Source: Stemphylium vesicarium (lineage: Eukaryota > Ascomycota > Dothideomycetes > Pleosporales > Pleosporaceae). From it: a DNA stretch of 64,000 bases. A program made the position numbers and the translations under genes. How positions within the stretch are numbered: position 1 is the stretch's first letter; each line of letters opens with the position of its first letter. The stretch is from contig QXCR01000012.1 in NCBI GenBank assembly GCA_004380135.1, positions 276,314 through 340,313 of the forward strand, given 5' to 3'. The notes beneath the pieces are model-generated. The model did not search any database. It was not told the origin of the DNA and saw nothing but the letters and a program-made list of their open reading frames with translations. Shown one piece after another: positions 9,869 through 20,159 of the stretch.

Positions 9869-10209
9869 TTACTTCCCGCCTTCCTTCCCATCCCTTGACC
9901 TCTCATTGTACAGTTTGTCTTGTTTCCCAGAGTTTGGCTTCCCCTCAATCCTATCGAGCGAATCTTCAATCAATCCAACATGCCCACGTATCGTCCCTTC
10001 AATCTCATCTAAACGCGCTTCCTGCTCTTCTTCCATTTGGTCCAATTTCTTCTCAACTCTCGAGCCTATATCAAAGCGTTAGTAGGTGACAAGATCCGAC
10101 TGTCAGCGCGGAATAGAGTCTTACCGAGATATGTCGCGAAACCAGCTACCACGGCGAGGTTTGTGCTTACGAGGACGAGATCGTTCTTGAAGAGATTGCG
10201 GAGCGCCAT
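9869..10209 (-). CDS. Small single-helix, coiled-coil protein (93 residues)
   Basis: Two small exons, 10125-10209 and 9869-10065, joined by a 59-base intron with GTAAGA donor, TACTAAC branch site and TAG acceptor, give 93 residues. After MALRNLFKND comes one hydrophobic helix (about residues 11-29), then a charged amphipathic region (VEKKLDQMEEEQEARLDEIE) with coiled-coil character and a hydrophilic Lys/Gly tail. The N-terminal basic start plus helix would fit an inner mitochondrial or ER tail-in anchor. I do not recognise the family. The perfect splice signals and frame continuity are the evidence that it is real; neither exon alone is a long open frame. Confidence 0.7.
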
Positions 10210-10742
10210 GATGCGTCAGTAGCCAGTATATAGTGATGGTAAGAGTAGGATTGTATGTAAAACGCTAAAATGCTCTACATCGCCCTATTTACATGAGAAG
10301 CTATCGAATAGTAGTTGTTTTGGCACTAGAATCATGAGGTCATGACGGCATTGGCCATACATGACCGACCGTGACGAACGTGAATGCCATCCCATCAACT
10401 CAACAGGAAAGAAAAATGAATAAACCCGTCTCTGTTGCTACAACACTGATGCCAAACTCCCCCGAGCTAGATGCAGATAGTAATGGGCCAAATGCAGTCC
10501 ACTGGTAAGACGCGGAGGTTTCCAACATCTCCGCATACCCCTGCTCAGCCTTACGCGACGCACGCGAAGTGGAGTGACATCAGCACTGTAAGCTTCCGAT
10601 CACAGCTAATCCCTTTCCCCACCAATCCAAACAAACGCTCCGAGCTCTAGAAGTCTCGCAACGCTCATCCGCATCTTCCCGTTAGCACCAATTGACACCA
10701 TTAGACATTCCACAACCTTCGTGGGTGAATAGGTAAACAGCA
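10210..10742. other. Divergent promoter region
   Basis: 533 bases between the 93-residue gene (minus) and the Coq11-like gene (plus), so it holds both promoters. No further gene seen. Confidence 0.4.
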
Positions 10743-11791
10743 ATGGCTTCAACTACAGCAGCAAAGAGAAAACTTGTGGTTTGTGGTGGAAACGGATTCC
10801 TAGGTATGCCCAGCAAAGCTTCTGCAATTGCTAATGCTGACATGTGATGTGAACAGGAAGTAGGATATGCAGAGCAGCAGCACACAGAGGTTGGAGCGTG
10901 ACCTCGATATCGTAAGCCCATCCCTTCCCACCACCCTCAACACCCACTAATTTCACCCCAGCCGCTCAGGCACCCCGCATTGGTCCTCCGTCTCATCGTC
11001 GCAAACACCCCCGGACTGGTCCGAAAAGGTATCATGGCAAAAAGGCGACATCCTCGACCCCTCATCGTACACGCAGCATCTCGAAGGCGCCGACGCAGTC
11101 ATACATAGCATGGGCATACTCCTCGAGGCAGACTACAAGGGCGTCGTCAGCGGACGCGAGAGCCCCATCAAGGGCCTACAGAGGGCGTTTAGCAGCACCA
11201 AAGCTGGGACGCAAAATCCTCTGACCCGAAAAGAAGGGGAGACGCTGAAACCACAGGAGAGCGATGGACAACTCACGTATGAAGTCATGAATCGGGACAC
11301 AGGTATGAATTCAGCGGGTTGGGTGGTGAAGGCTTTGAAAAAAATTGACTAACTTGAGTATGATAGCCGTTTCTCTCGCCCAGGAAGCTTCGACGCGCAA
11401 AGTGCCTACGTATCTCTACATCTCCGCCGCCGCTGGCACGCCCATCCTCCCCGCACGCTACATAACTACAAAACGCGAGGCCGAGTCCCTCATTTCCACG
11501 ACATTCCCTTCCATGCGTTCCATCTTCATTCGTGCGCCCTTCATGTACGACAGTAGCCGGACATTCACTCTCCCCATTGCAGCAGCTGGCGGTGTCGCGA
11601 GCATGATCAACAGCGCAGTGGGTGGACGATTGACGTGGCTCATGGGTGCAGGGGGTATTAAGCCCTTGAAAGCGGATCTCGTGGGCGAAGCAGTTGTAGA
11701 GGCGCTGGAGGATGAGGAAGTCCGCGGACCAGTAGAAGTACCGGAGATCGAGAGGCTAGGCACAAGAGCGTGGAGGAAGAACATGTTGTAG
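10743..11791 (+). CDS. Coq11/YLR290C-like NAD(P)-binding Rossmann protein
   Basis: Exons 10743-10803, 10857-10911, 10962-11302 and 11367-11791 encode 293 residues of an atypical short-chain dehydrogenase of the NDUFA9/YLR290C type. The nucleotide-binding motif is VVCGGNGFLGSRI (split by intron 1). GADAVIHSMGIL, YLYISAAAG and the following Y-x-x-x-K (YITTK) match this family, and there is a RAPFMYD segment as in yeast Coq11. Yeast Coq11 sits in mitochondria and modulates coenzyme Q assembly; that role is transferred by homology only. All four exons keep frame, and every intron has a GT donor and AG acceptor. It is convergent with RIO1, with only 88 bases between stop codons. Confidence 0.8.
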
Positions 11792-11879
11792 ATGTGGCTC
11801 CCTCGTTAGCGGACCGCGTTTACAACAGCAAAGTGCGCCAAAATACAACGCCCAAAGTCACTCGCAGTACAATCTAAGC

Positions 11880-13484
11880 TCACTTCTTACGATTGCCTGA
11901 ATTGACGAGTTTCTTCTTCATGTGCTTTGGCATCTTCTCCTTGCGCTTCTCGCGCTTCTCTTCTTTGATAGCCTTCTTGTGAGCGACCTTTTCTTCGTGA
12001 TCAATGTGCTTCTTGCCGCGGCTAGGGCCTTTGTCGAAGATACTTTGGTCAACCTCGGACGTATCTGAGCTATCATCGTCAGAGTCGGCATCTGGGTTCG
12101 ACGCATCGGACGAGTTGTTGACAGCCTTGTCCGCAAGAAGAGCCTGGTACGGAAGGTCGGAACCTGCGCCAGAGTTGACAAGCTCAGCGTCACGCTCGAT
12201 GTCGTAAACTTGGTCGAGCGTTTGCGGGATGTACTGGTTGCGGAAAACATCGTCATCTTCGTCCTCCTTCTTCCTCTCCTCCTCGGTCAAGGGTTCTGTG
12301 CTCAACAAGCCGCGGATCGTCTCTTCAATCTGTGACAAGTCCTTCATCTCCTTGGCGCCAGTTGAACCGGTGACGAATGTGTAGGCTTTGCGCTCGCTAA
12401 GAGTCTCGACGTTGCGCGAGCGGAAGAAGTCTGATACGTTCTTGACGTCCATGCGCAAGAACTCCAGGGAGCGTGGGTGGTCGTGCTCCACGGCTTGCGA
12501 TACATCAATCATCCATTGCTTTCCCTCGTGGTATAGAACATTGTACTCGCTCAGATCGGCGTGCACAAGGCGGCATGTCTGGTAGAGTATACGCATGTAG
12601 GCCAGCATCTGGACATACAGCTCTGTCCACTTGGCATCCTCCTCCTCGGTGGTCAGGCCCTCAAAGCGTACGTCTTTTAGTCGGGGCGCTGCCTTGCCTT
12701 TGCGGTCGCCTACGAAGCCCATGACAAGAACATGGTTTCGCAGGGCATGGGCCTCGGGCGAAGGGATGCCGGCGTCGTGTATCCTCGCTAGATTTCGGCG
12801 CTCCTTGTCCGCCCACATCCTCACCATAGCACGGTTGTTGCTCTTGTTGTACCCTTGTCTGAACCTGAACTCGCCCTCGACATACTTGGCACGATCCTTG
12901 AAGACGAGGATGGATGTCTTGTAGACCTTGACAGCACGGTGAATAGGATCGGCGCTTTCGTCTGATGGTTCTACGATGGCGTGGTATACGTTGGCTTCTT
13001 TACCAGTGGAAATGACACCGTGAAGTTCTGAGATTGCGCCGCGGTTTATGAGCTGCAAAAGGATCATCTGTGTTCTCCGGTCCAGCACTTGCTCCGTTGT
13101 GGCGCGATCTGCCTTGTCCTTATCCCTTGCATTGCCTCCTGATGCGCCCGTCATTCGCCCCGTAAGGCGGATCTTGCTTGCATGCTTTGCGAGGGAGGCG
13201 ACCTGGTCGTCGATTGAGGCGTTTGTATTCGCTGATGGCTTCTGTGGGTTGGATTTCGGCTTGTGGTCGTCGGGAATATTTGTGTCGTTGAGTTTTCTCT
13301 GGCGGTTGTAGGCTTTGGTAAAGTCGCCGTGGTCGCCAGAAATTAATTCTGGTACAATCTCGTCGTCATCGAACAAATCGTCAATGTCGTCGTCTTCTTG
13401 TTGTTCTGGCGTAGGATACTCTTCAGCGTCGCGAGTAGGCTCCTGCTGTTGCACTGGATTTTCTGCCTCGTTGATGGTTGCCAT
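11880..13484 (-). CDS. rio1: Atypical serine kinase RIO1
   Basis: Intronless 534-residue RIO1 kinase/ATPase, needed for late 40S ribosomal-subunit maturation in the cytoplasm. The RIO signature is complete: P-loop STGKEANVY (159-167), the ATP-contacting Lys in AVKVYK (near 186), catalytic loop LVHADLSEYN (Asp near 310) and metal-binding IDVSQAVE (326-333). The N-terminus is acidic (EDDDIDDLFDDDE), and the C-terminus has acidic Ser/Asp clusters followed by a Lys/Arg-rich tail, as in fungal Rio1. The ATG at 13484 gives the family-typical acidic start; the open frame runs further upstream without support. Confidence 0.93.
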   Translation of the reverse strand: MATINEAENPVQQQEPTRDAEEYPTPEQQEDDDIDDLFDDDEIVPELISGDHGDFTKAYNRQRKLNDTNIPDDHKPKSNPQKPSANTNASIDDQVASLAKHASKIRLTGRMTGASGGNARDKDKADRATTEQVLDRRTQMILLQLINRGAISELHGVISTGKEANVYHAIVEPSDESADPIHRAVKVYKTSILVFKDRAKYVEGEFRFRQGYNKSNNRAMVRMWADKERRNLARIHDAGIPSPEAHALRNHVLVMGFVGDRKGKAAPRLKDVRFEGLTTEEEDAKWTELYVQMLAYMRILYQTCRLVHADLSEYNVLYHEGKQWMIDVSQAVEHDHPRSLEFLRMDVKNVSDFFRSRNVETLSERKAYTFVTGSTGAKEMKDLSQIEETIRGLLSTEPLTEEERKKEDEDDDVFRNQYIPQTLDQVYDIERDAELVNSGAGSDLPYQALLADKAVNNSSDASNPDADSDDDSSDTSEVDQSIFDKGPSRGKKHIDHEEKVAHKKAIKEEKREKRKEKMPKHMKKKLVNSGNRKK

Positions 13485-15846
13485 TGTTGTTTTGTGCAGC
13501 AAAGTGTGAGTGTGCACAGAAATTACTCGAGGCCCTGCGTCACTAAGAATATTGTCGGCAGAATAGCGGGGTGGCGGCGGCCGCGGGGCGAAAGCGGTCA
13601 GCCTTGCACTTTCGCTGCAGAACAAGCACTTTCACTATAGACCTTCTCATTACCTGTCAAAACAAAACTTTGTCACGCGCCAGAAACAACTGCAATTTCT
13701 CTTACATGAGACTACACTAATCGGCAGGTGATTCATACGAAATAGTCAAGCCACCCTTGCATCAACGGTACCACTCCTGTACCGATACTCCGTCCTTTGG
13801 CTACCTCCCGGGCTTGAAATCCAGTTCTGTCTTCTTCACTGTCTTCGATTTTCGCGTTACGCCCTGGCCTGTCGCTGCACCTGCCTCCCGTGCCTCGCTG
13901 TGCGTGACCTCCTATCGCTGGTTTAGCCAGTATATGCCGAACACGAGTCCCAAAAGCAATGTACCTTGTTCTCAAAATGTCTGGACAACTCGGTAGTTGC
14001 CGGGCTGAATTCCAGTGGATTCACCGTATTGCCCTTTCCCGCCACAGTCTTCTCCGACTGCGGGTCCGTGTTTTGTGCGTCCTACTTGTAATTAACCAGG
14101 ACCTTTCGAGTACTGTACCATGGGAATGTCTAATCTCGAAGCTGGCACTCCCTTGTCCAGCGACCATATCGTCTCCTCCACTCTGACTGTACTCATTACT
14201 CCTCACACCAAATGCTGTTGGGTCTTGGACCTTTTCTCCCGTTTTGATAAATTGCTCGAGTGAGCATTGCCTGCCGTTGGAGACCCTGAAGAATAGCCAA
14301 CGGAGAGAGGTTGCCTTGTTTGTATCCGGGTGAATGTACGGAGGCCGAGCTTAAACATGATGATATTGAGACGTGCAAAGCACTTGTCACGCAGACGTTT
14401 CAGAGAATACTTCAATGATAGTTTTTTGCAGTCCTGAGTCGCGAATCATCATATTCGTCTTTACGTTGCAGACTCCGAACGCTCTTGCTAATCATGAATA
14501 ATTGTGACGTAGAAAGCATGTCGATGCCCAGATGCTCGATGCGGCTATACGCTAGCTGTTTTTGGTGTTGAGCGTTCATGGCGCCTGATGTCGGGTCCAT
14601 CTGTGCTACCAGAGAGATGTGTAGTTTGCGCGCGTAACATCCTCACCAAACAACGAAATCTATGCACTTGATGCAGAACATCCGGAACCGGACGGTCGTG
14701 TTTCTAAACCTAGCCGCTCGCAGCCAGCTGAGCAACACAGCCACATGTCTTGGCAACAGCGGGCGACAAAGCAATCGCCAATGCCTCCAAGCCCAAATGC
14801 CGCGTGGACGAGGCTCTGTCCCTCGGAACGCGCCCTGAGATCTACAAAACAGCAGATCATTTCATCATGTGCTCAGGGGCCTTGGGAGGCATGATCTCAT
14901 AGTTGAGATAATCGCACACAAACGAAGAGCAGGATGCGTGTTCGGTGCGCATCGTAATCTAGAGAAGCGAAAGCTGCAAAGGTTAGCCTACCGCGTTCTC
15001 TTACTCGCAAACAATCAGGTGTCGCCATGTCGGGGATTTGCATGGATATGCAAGGGAGGCCCAGGCGATATCGCGCAGCGACAAAGGTCCGTATTGACGC
15101 TTCAGCTTCCGCGTCTCTCTCTATCCACCTTCCTCACCACTGGCGGTGCCCTCGGTTCCCGGCGGATCATCGTCCCATGGAAACCTGCGACTGGGACCGC
15201 TGGAAAGAAAAGGGATTTAGTGGCTTGTAGGAAGAAACGTCGGCCAGGTACATCTGCGACCTCATAGGCCAAGACGGAGTCGCCGCCATTACGGCCGGGG
15301 CGGCTGCCAATTCTGACACGCCCTAGTCTCCACCGACGACTTGTGAAACACAGCAGGACGACGACTCAGGGACGACACCGACCACTCAGATCCGCGCAGC
15401 ATTCCATCTGGCGACGGCATGGATGGTAGCGAGAGGATGCATTGCCTGGCCGGCTGACGGCTAATGCCTGGGCACGGAGAATGCGTCGTATACAATCTCG
15501 CGACTTTTTATAGTCGGAGTCCCTCTGACACGCAGCTCGTCTTCGCATTCTCTATCTAACCTTTTTGCTTGCGCTTTTTCTACGTCTTGTCACGCTCGCA
15601 CATTCTCTTCACTTCCTTTTTACGGACGCAGGACGACCTCACTCATTACATCTGTCTTGCAACACTCTCATTGTTGAACATTTCATTTTTTCACTATCGC
15701 CGCAGCCTACACATTGTTGACATTGTGTCTGTGCAACTGAACCAACACGCGCTCGAGTAAATCTTCTGTGAAGATTTTATTCTCCGCCACACCAACGTTT
15801 TTCTGTCCTAGCAACACCGCGATTTCAAATTTTCAATTCAACCAAG
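13485..15846. other. 2.4-kb intergenic region
   Basis: Upstream of both RIO1 (minus) and the GH16 gene (plus). Open frames are short and overlapping; the 132-codon frame at 14869-15267 has no protein character. The last about 300 bases are a CT/AT-rich leader for the GH16 gene, with a TTTTTATAG element near 15505. Nothing else recognised. Confidence 0.35.
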
Positions 15847-17413
15847 ATGCGCTTCTTAACATACACCACCGCAAGCGTGTTGGCTGCTCTGGCCTCAGCT
15901 CAAACCTTCACCGACTGCAACCCCATGGAGAAGACATGCCCTAACAACCCCGCCATGCCCCAAACCTGGGAGACCGACTTCACTGCCGGAAAGGACGCTA
16001 TCAAGGGCTGGAAGCAAACCGCGGGTAGCCTGACTTATTCCGACGAGGGTGCCGAGTTCACCGTTGCCAAGAAGGGCGATGCGCCCACCATCGGATCCGA
16101 AGCATTTCTTCATTTTGGTTACGTCGAGGTTGTCATGAAGGCAGCCCCTGGCGTGGGCATTGTCTCCTCCATCGTCCTCCAATCTGACAACCTGGATGAA
16201 GTAGATTGGGAATGGATTGGAGGCGTCGACAGCCGAGTCCAGCAAAATTACTTTGGAAAGGTACTTTGCGACAAAAACGTTATCGGATTGCATGTTTCAG
16301 GAAGCTGACTTCGAGTGACAGGGAAACACGACCACGTATGACCGTATGATCGAGGCCGATGTAGCCAACAACCAGAACGAATTCCACAAGTACGCTCTCA
16401 ACTGGACAGCAGAGTCTCTTACTTGGATCGTTGACGACAAGCCCACGCGTACCCTCAACTTTGCCGATGCCAACGGCGGAAAAAACTATCCCCAGACTCC
16501 TTGCAATGTCCGTCTTGGCAACTGGCCCGGTGGTGACTCCAAGGATGAGGGTACCCGCCAGTGGGCCGGAGGAAACGTCACCTACGACGAAGCGCCCTTC
16601 ACCATGACAGTCAAGAGCATCAAGGTGATCAACTACTCGCCTGGGACAGAGTACAAGTGGACAGACAAGACTGGCGATTACGAGTCCATCAAAGTCATCG
16701 ACGCTGGTAACAAAGAGGGTGCTCCTGAAAACACCATCGCTATCAAGCCCTCTGCTTCTGCTACTGGCGTTCCTCTCGAGTCAGGTGTTGACGCTCCCGC
16801 AGCCACTGGTGAGGCTAGCGGAGGCGACGATTCGAAGCCCACTGCCGGCGCATCAATCACCTGCACCGAGGGCGAACAAGCCACCGAGCCTGCTCAATCC
16901 GGCTCCGACTACCCCACCGGCAGCGCCGCCGTTCCCCAGACCTCAGACAGCCCTGAAACTCCCGCGGGCAGCAGCAACGAAGACACACCTTGCGAATGCG
17001 GTACCGCCACCGTCACCGTCACCGGCGCTCCCCCAGCAGTCACCACCGCACCTCCGGCAATCTTCACCTCTGAGTTCCCCGCCGTGCCCGTCTCCAGCCT
17101 GACCACGCTCGTCTCGTCAGCTGCTGAGACACCGCTAGCCAGCTCCGTCCAGGTTCCCATTGTCACCTCTGCAGCGCCACCGGCCGCTCCTCCTGCTCCC
17201 TACCCAACCACCGAAACTGGCTTGGAGATTGACACTAGGTCTGCCCCTGGTGTCGTTATTCCATCTGCGCCCACTGGTGCGCTGCCCCAGCCCTCCGGGA
17301 ACGCTACGGCGTCTGTGTCTGCCCCGCCTTCCGAGTTCACTGGCGCAGCGAGCCACTTCAAGGCTGGCGGTCTCGTCGGTGCTGTGATGGGAGCTGTTTT
17401 CCTTGCTTTGTAG
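15847..17413 (+). CDS. GPI-anchored cell-wall transglycosylase, GH16 (CRH/Utr2 type)
   Basis: Exons 15847-16260 and 16322-17413 encode 501 residues. A signal peptide (about 1-18) is followed by a GH16 domain with the catalytic cluster DEVDWEW (Glu118, Asp120, Glu122), RLGNWPGGD and paired cysteines near the N-terminus. The second half is a Ser/Thr/Pro/Ala-rich linker, and the C-terminus is a hydrophobic helix after a small-residue stretch, as expected for GPI attachment. Family members cross-link chitin to beta-glucan outside the plasma membrane. The 61-base intron has a weak GTACTT donor but joins the frame exactly at GKGNTTTYD. A role in wall remodelling is family knowledge; the substrate is not shown by the sequence. 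Confidence 0.9.
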
Positions 17414-17881
17414 ATGGAATGACGCAATTGTTGCGAGATTTGGTGCTAGAACTTAGGAGGCAGCCCTCCTTTTCCCCCATCTTTTGTAAATACTTAATTG
17501 GCATCTTTGCGTTCGATACGCGTGTCATATCATGTTCTCCACGCTTTCTTCTTCTTTTGGATGTGTGCTTTGGCTCAAGAGTCTCGTTGCATGGATACAT
17601 GATGTACAAGGCCGGTTTATACAAGGCTTGTTACACGACGAACAGAAATCAAACCAAAATTAAACATACTCAGTATCTTGGCTAGTAACAGTTGGAATGT
17701 CTCTTCTCATCCTCTGATCACTACCTCCACATCGATTGCCCCGTCAGAACGACCCCAATTCATACGCTGCCATATGGCACCATCTGTCTTCCCCCCGCTA
17801 TCCCAGCCCTCCATCAAAATCAAACATCCCTAACTTCCTCCTAATAACAGGAAGCGCATCCCTCACTACAACCCCTCTACC
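17414..17881. other. Convergent 3' region
   Basis: 467 bases between two convergent stop codons; probably both 3' UTRs. No gene seen. Confidence 0.4.
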
Positions 17882-19498
17882 CTAACCCTTGTTCTTCGCC
17901 AACCTTGTTTTCGCCTCCTCGTCCCGTCCCTTCTTTCCGCCGCGAAGCCGTCGCCACCACTTGACTTTAGTCTCGGTCTTGGCGTCACGTCGATTCCACT
18001 GCGTAGGTGCAGGTACAGGTGCAGGTACAGGTGCAGGTGCAGGAGCATCGTGAACGAGCCGTCTGCTAGACTTGCGTGCGACCACAACGACACTCTCGCG
18101 CGGAATAGGCACGGTGATTATACTCCATTTGCAGCAGGTGCAGAAGGGGAGTTTGTACCAGACACATGTTTTTCTTCGGGGGTCTGGGGCGACTGTCATC
18201 TGAACGCCCCCTACGTCAAGTTCTACTCCTGGTCTTGTATTCCCCTCCTCCGGTATCCTACTACCCCCCTCACTCTCAACTCCCCCTTGTTGTTCTCGTT
18301 CATGCTCTTGCTCTGCTTCAACCTCCCTCCGTGATGCCGGTCGGGGCACCGCACTCCCCCACCTCGTCCGCCGTAGCATACCCTCGAGCAGCGTGCCCGG
18401 TATAAAGTGCAGATGTGCTTCATAGGGGTGGTGATTGACCATGCCGTAGGGCGTGCTGAAGGGTGTCGGTGTAAGTGCCCTTAGATAGGAGAGTTTGGTG
18501 TCTGGCCGGGATGGAGATGGTGAGGCGGTGGCGGTATGTCGGTTCGGAGACGCGCTGCTGGCTTGAACTACGTGTTCTGCTTCGTACTGGTATGAAATAT
18601 ATGAGTGGCGAAGATTTTGTCTGTTGGTAGTTGGACAGCTGGTGTGCAGGGCACGGGGTGCGAGGGACGTGTTTGCACTTGCGGCGCCGGTGGGTATGTA
18701 GTATGACTGATATGTTCTTTCCTCTGCTTCTTTTTTTATGGGCTGCTGGATTGGAACCGGTTTCCTCGGTATTCCTTTGGGCGAGTTTGTGGGTATGCTT
18801 AGCTCTCGGTTCGAACGCAGTGGCTTATCCATGTTACTCCTTGCAGTTTCATCCTCTTCTACCTTGACCGTCGCAGAGCGGTAGAATTGCTCTGCGACGG
18901 GACTGGATATGCGCATCACCGGCCGTGACATATCTGCATAAGCTTTGTCGCGCGGTACAATGTCGACGTTGACGCGCGTTGGAGTTGTCTGCTCAATCTT
19001 GATATTTACTGAAGGACAGTCTGAGGAAATGTGATGACTTGATAGCTCTGTTTGCCCCTTAGGTTCTCTGTAGCCCGGGTCAAGTAAACACGTTCTGGAA
19101 TTGCGGTATAGCCGTTGATCTGGATTGGGGGCACCGGTGCTCTCTTGGTCGATTATCGCTCTTTCGCCGCTCGGAGCACCCCCAACTTCTAACTCGACGA
19201 ATAAATCTCTATCGTCCGGAGAACTGGTATCACTTTCTTGAATCATCTCCAAAGCTATTAATGACCCTGCATCGCCGACAAATGTCCCGCCTCGCTCTCT
19301 TGTAGCATTTGGCATGGGACCAGCTCGCTGGCTACGAGCTTCATGCAACAACGGTGTTTGTAGAGGATGATACGTTTGGAAAACCTGGCACTGTGTTGAT
19401 GCAGTCCCCTTTTGTGCTTGTGCATCGATCATTGTCTGGTCCTGTTCGGTGCGCCGAATGTTCGAACCGACATTTGTATCCGGCATTTCGAAGGGCAT
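17882..19498 (-). CDS. Uncharacterised hydrophilic protein with SUMO-type motifs
   Basis: 538-residue intronless protein, mostly disordered, rich in Ser, Pro, Glu and Arg. Three matches to the SUMO consensus psi-K-x-E are visible: IKIE (166-169), VKVE (211-214) and IKKE (254-257). A short conserved-looking patch near the C-terminus has clustered Cys and Trp (TCVWYKLPFCTCCKW), followed by a Val/Pro/Ala repeat and a basic tail (KVKWWRRLRGGKKGRDEE). Basic tail and SUMO motifs fit a nuclear protein, but there is no recognisable DNA-binding domain. The start is the first ATG (MPFEMPD); an additional upstream exon is possible. Family unknown. Confidence 0.65.
   Translation of the reverse strand: MPFEMPDTNVGSNIRRTEQDQTMIDAQAQKGTASTQCQVFQTYHPLQTPLLHEARSQRAGPMPNATRERGGTFVGDAGSLIALEMIQESDTSSPDDRDLFVELEVGGAPSGERAIIDQESTGAPNPDQRLYRNSRTCLLDPGYREPKGQTELSSHHISSDCPSVNIKIEQTTPTRVNVDIVPRDKAYADMSRPVMRISSPVAEQFYRSATVKVEEDETARSNMDKPLRSNRELSIPTNSPKGIPRKPVPIQQPIKKEAEERTYQSYYIPTGAASANTSLAPRALHTSCPTTNRQNLRHSYISYQYEAEHVVQASSASPNRHTATASPSPSRPDTKLSYLRALTPTPFSTPYGMVNHHPYEAHLHFIPGTLLEGMLRRTRWGSAVPRPASRREVEAEQEHEREQQGGVESEGGSRIPEEGNTRPGVELDVGGVQMTVAPDPRRKTCVWYKLPFCTCCKWSIITVPIPRESVVVVARKSSRRLVHDAPAPAPVPAPVPAPTQWNRRDAKTETKVKWWRRLRGGKKGRDEEAKTRLAKNKG
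18005..18046. repeat. Hexanucleotide minisatellite (AGGTGC/AGGTAC)
   Basis: Seven tandem 6-base units, mostly alternating AGGTGC and AGGTAC and ending AGGAGC. On the coding (minus) strand they encode alternating Ala-Pro and Val-Pro near the C-terminus of the uncharacterised protein. Copy number is likely to vary between isolates. Confidence 0.85.
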
Positions 19499-20159
19499 GC
19501 CAGCAGAGCTATAGGCGCAGGTAAGCACCTAGAATAACGGATTCCAGGAGATGTAGCGTATGATACTGATTCAGCGGGGACAGTATCGTTCTTACGTTTC
19601 TAGAGGGTCGCTGGGTGGTAGGAGTTGAGGGTGCTGTCTGACCGCAACCGAATGTCCTGACTGCCCTGCGCTACATTACATAATTTCTGGGGACTCTCAA
19701 TTGGTGTATCTGTGCGCCCAGGAATGCTTCATAACGTGGTTCCGAGCAGCAAGGATTGTGTGGGGTCCAATCAGTTGTGCATAACGCGTAATAATCTCGT
19801 GAGAACACGAAACGATCAAGTCGGTATGAAAGAGTTCTGCCGGTAAGTGTCAGGTTTGAAGAGGTAGAGCAAGGAAGAAGTCGTTGATCAGCCACTAGTA
19901 CCACACATTCGAGATTCAGAACGAAACGAAAGAAGGCTCGTAGTATCGGCCCATTAGGGCAATGGTGCCTTGGGAAATCTTGGATAGCTCCGAATCTATC
20001 GAGTTGCTGGTTGCTTTCAGGAGAACCTTATTTGTATTAATCACCGGAAAGCTTTCGTCATCTGCTGGGTTGATGCCAACACGGCCACGCAATAACGGAT
20101 AATGCTAGCCTCGCAAGTATGCTGTGTATTCCATCATTACATAGCAGGGATTTCGCTCC
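19499..20159. other. Intergenic region
   Basis: 661 bases upstream of the SUMO-motif protein and downstream of the next minus-strand gene. No convincing gene. Confidence 0.35.

Noticed and set aside
18808..18826. GGTTCGA-like tRNA B-box
   Set aside because: Lies within the orphan protein frame; no A-box or cloverleaf can be drawn around it.
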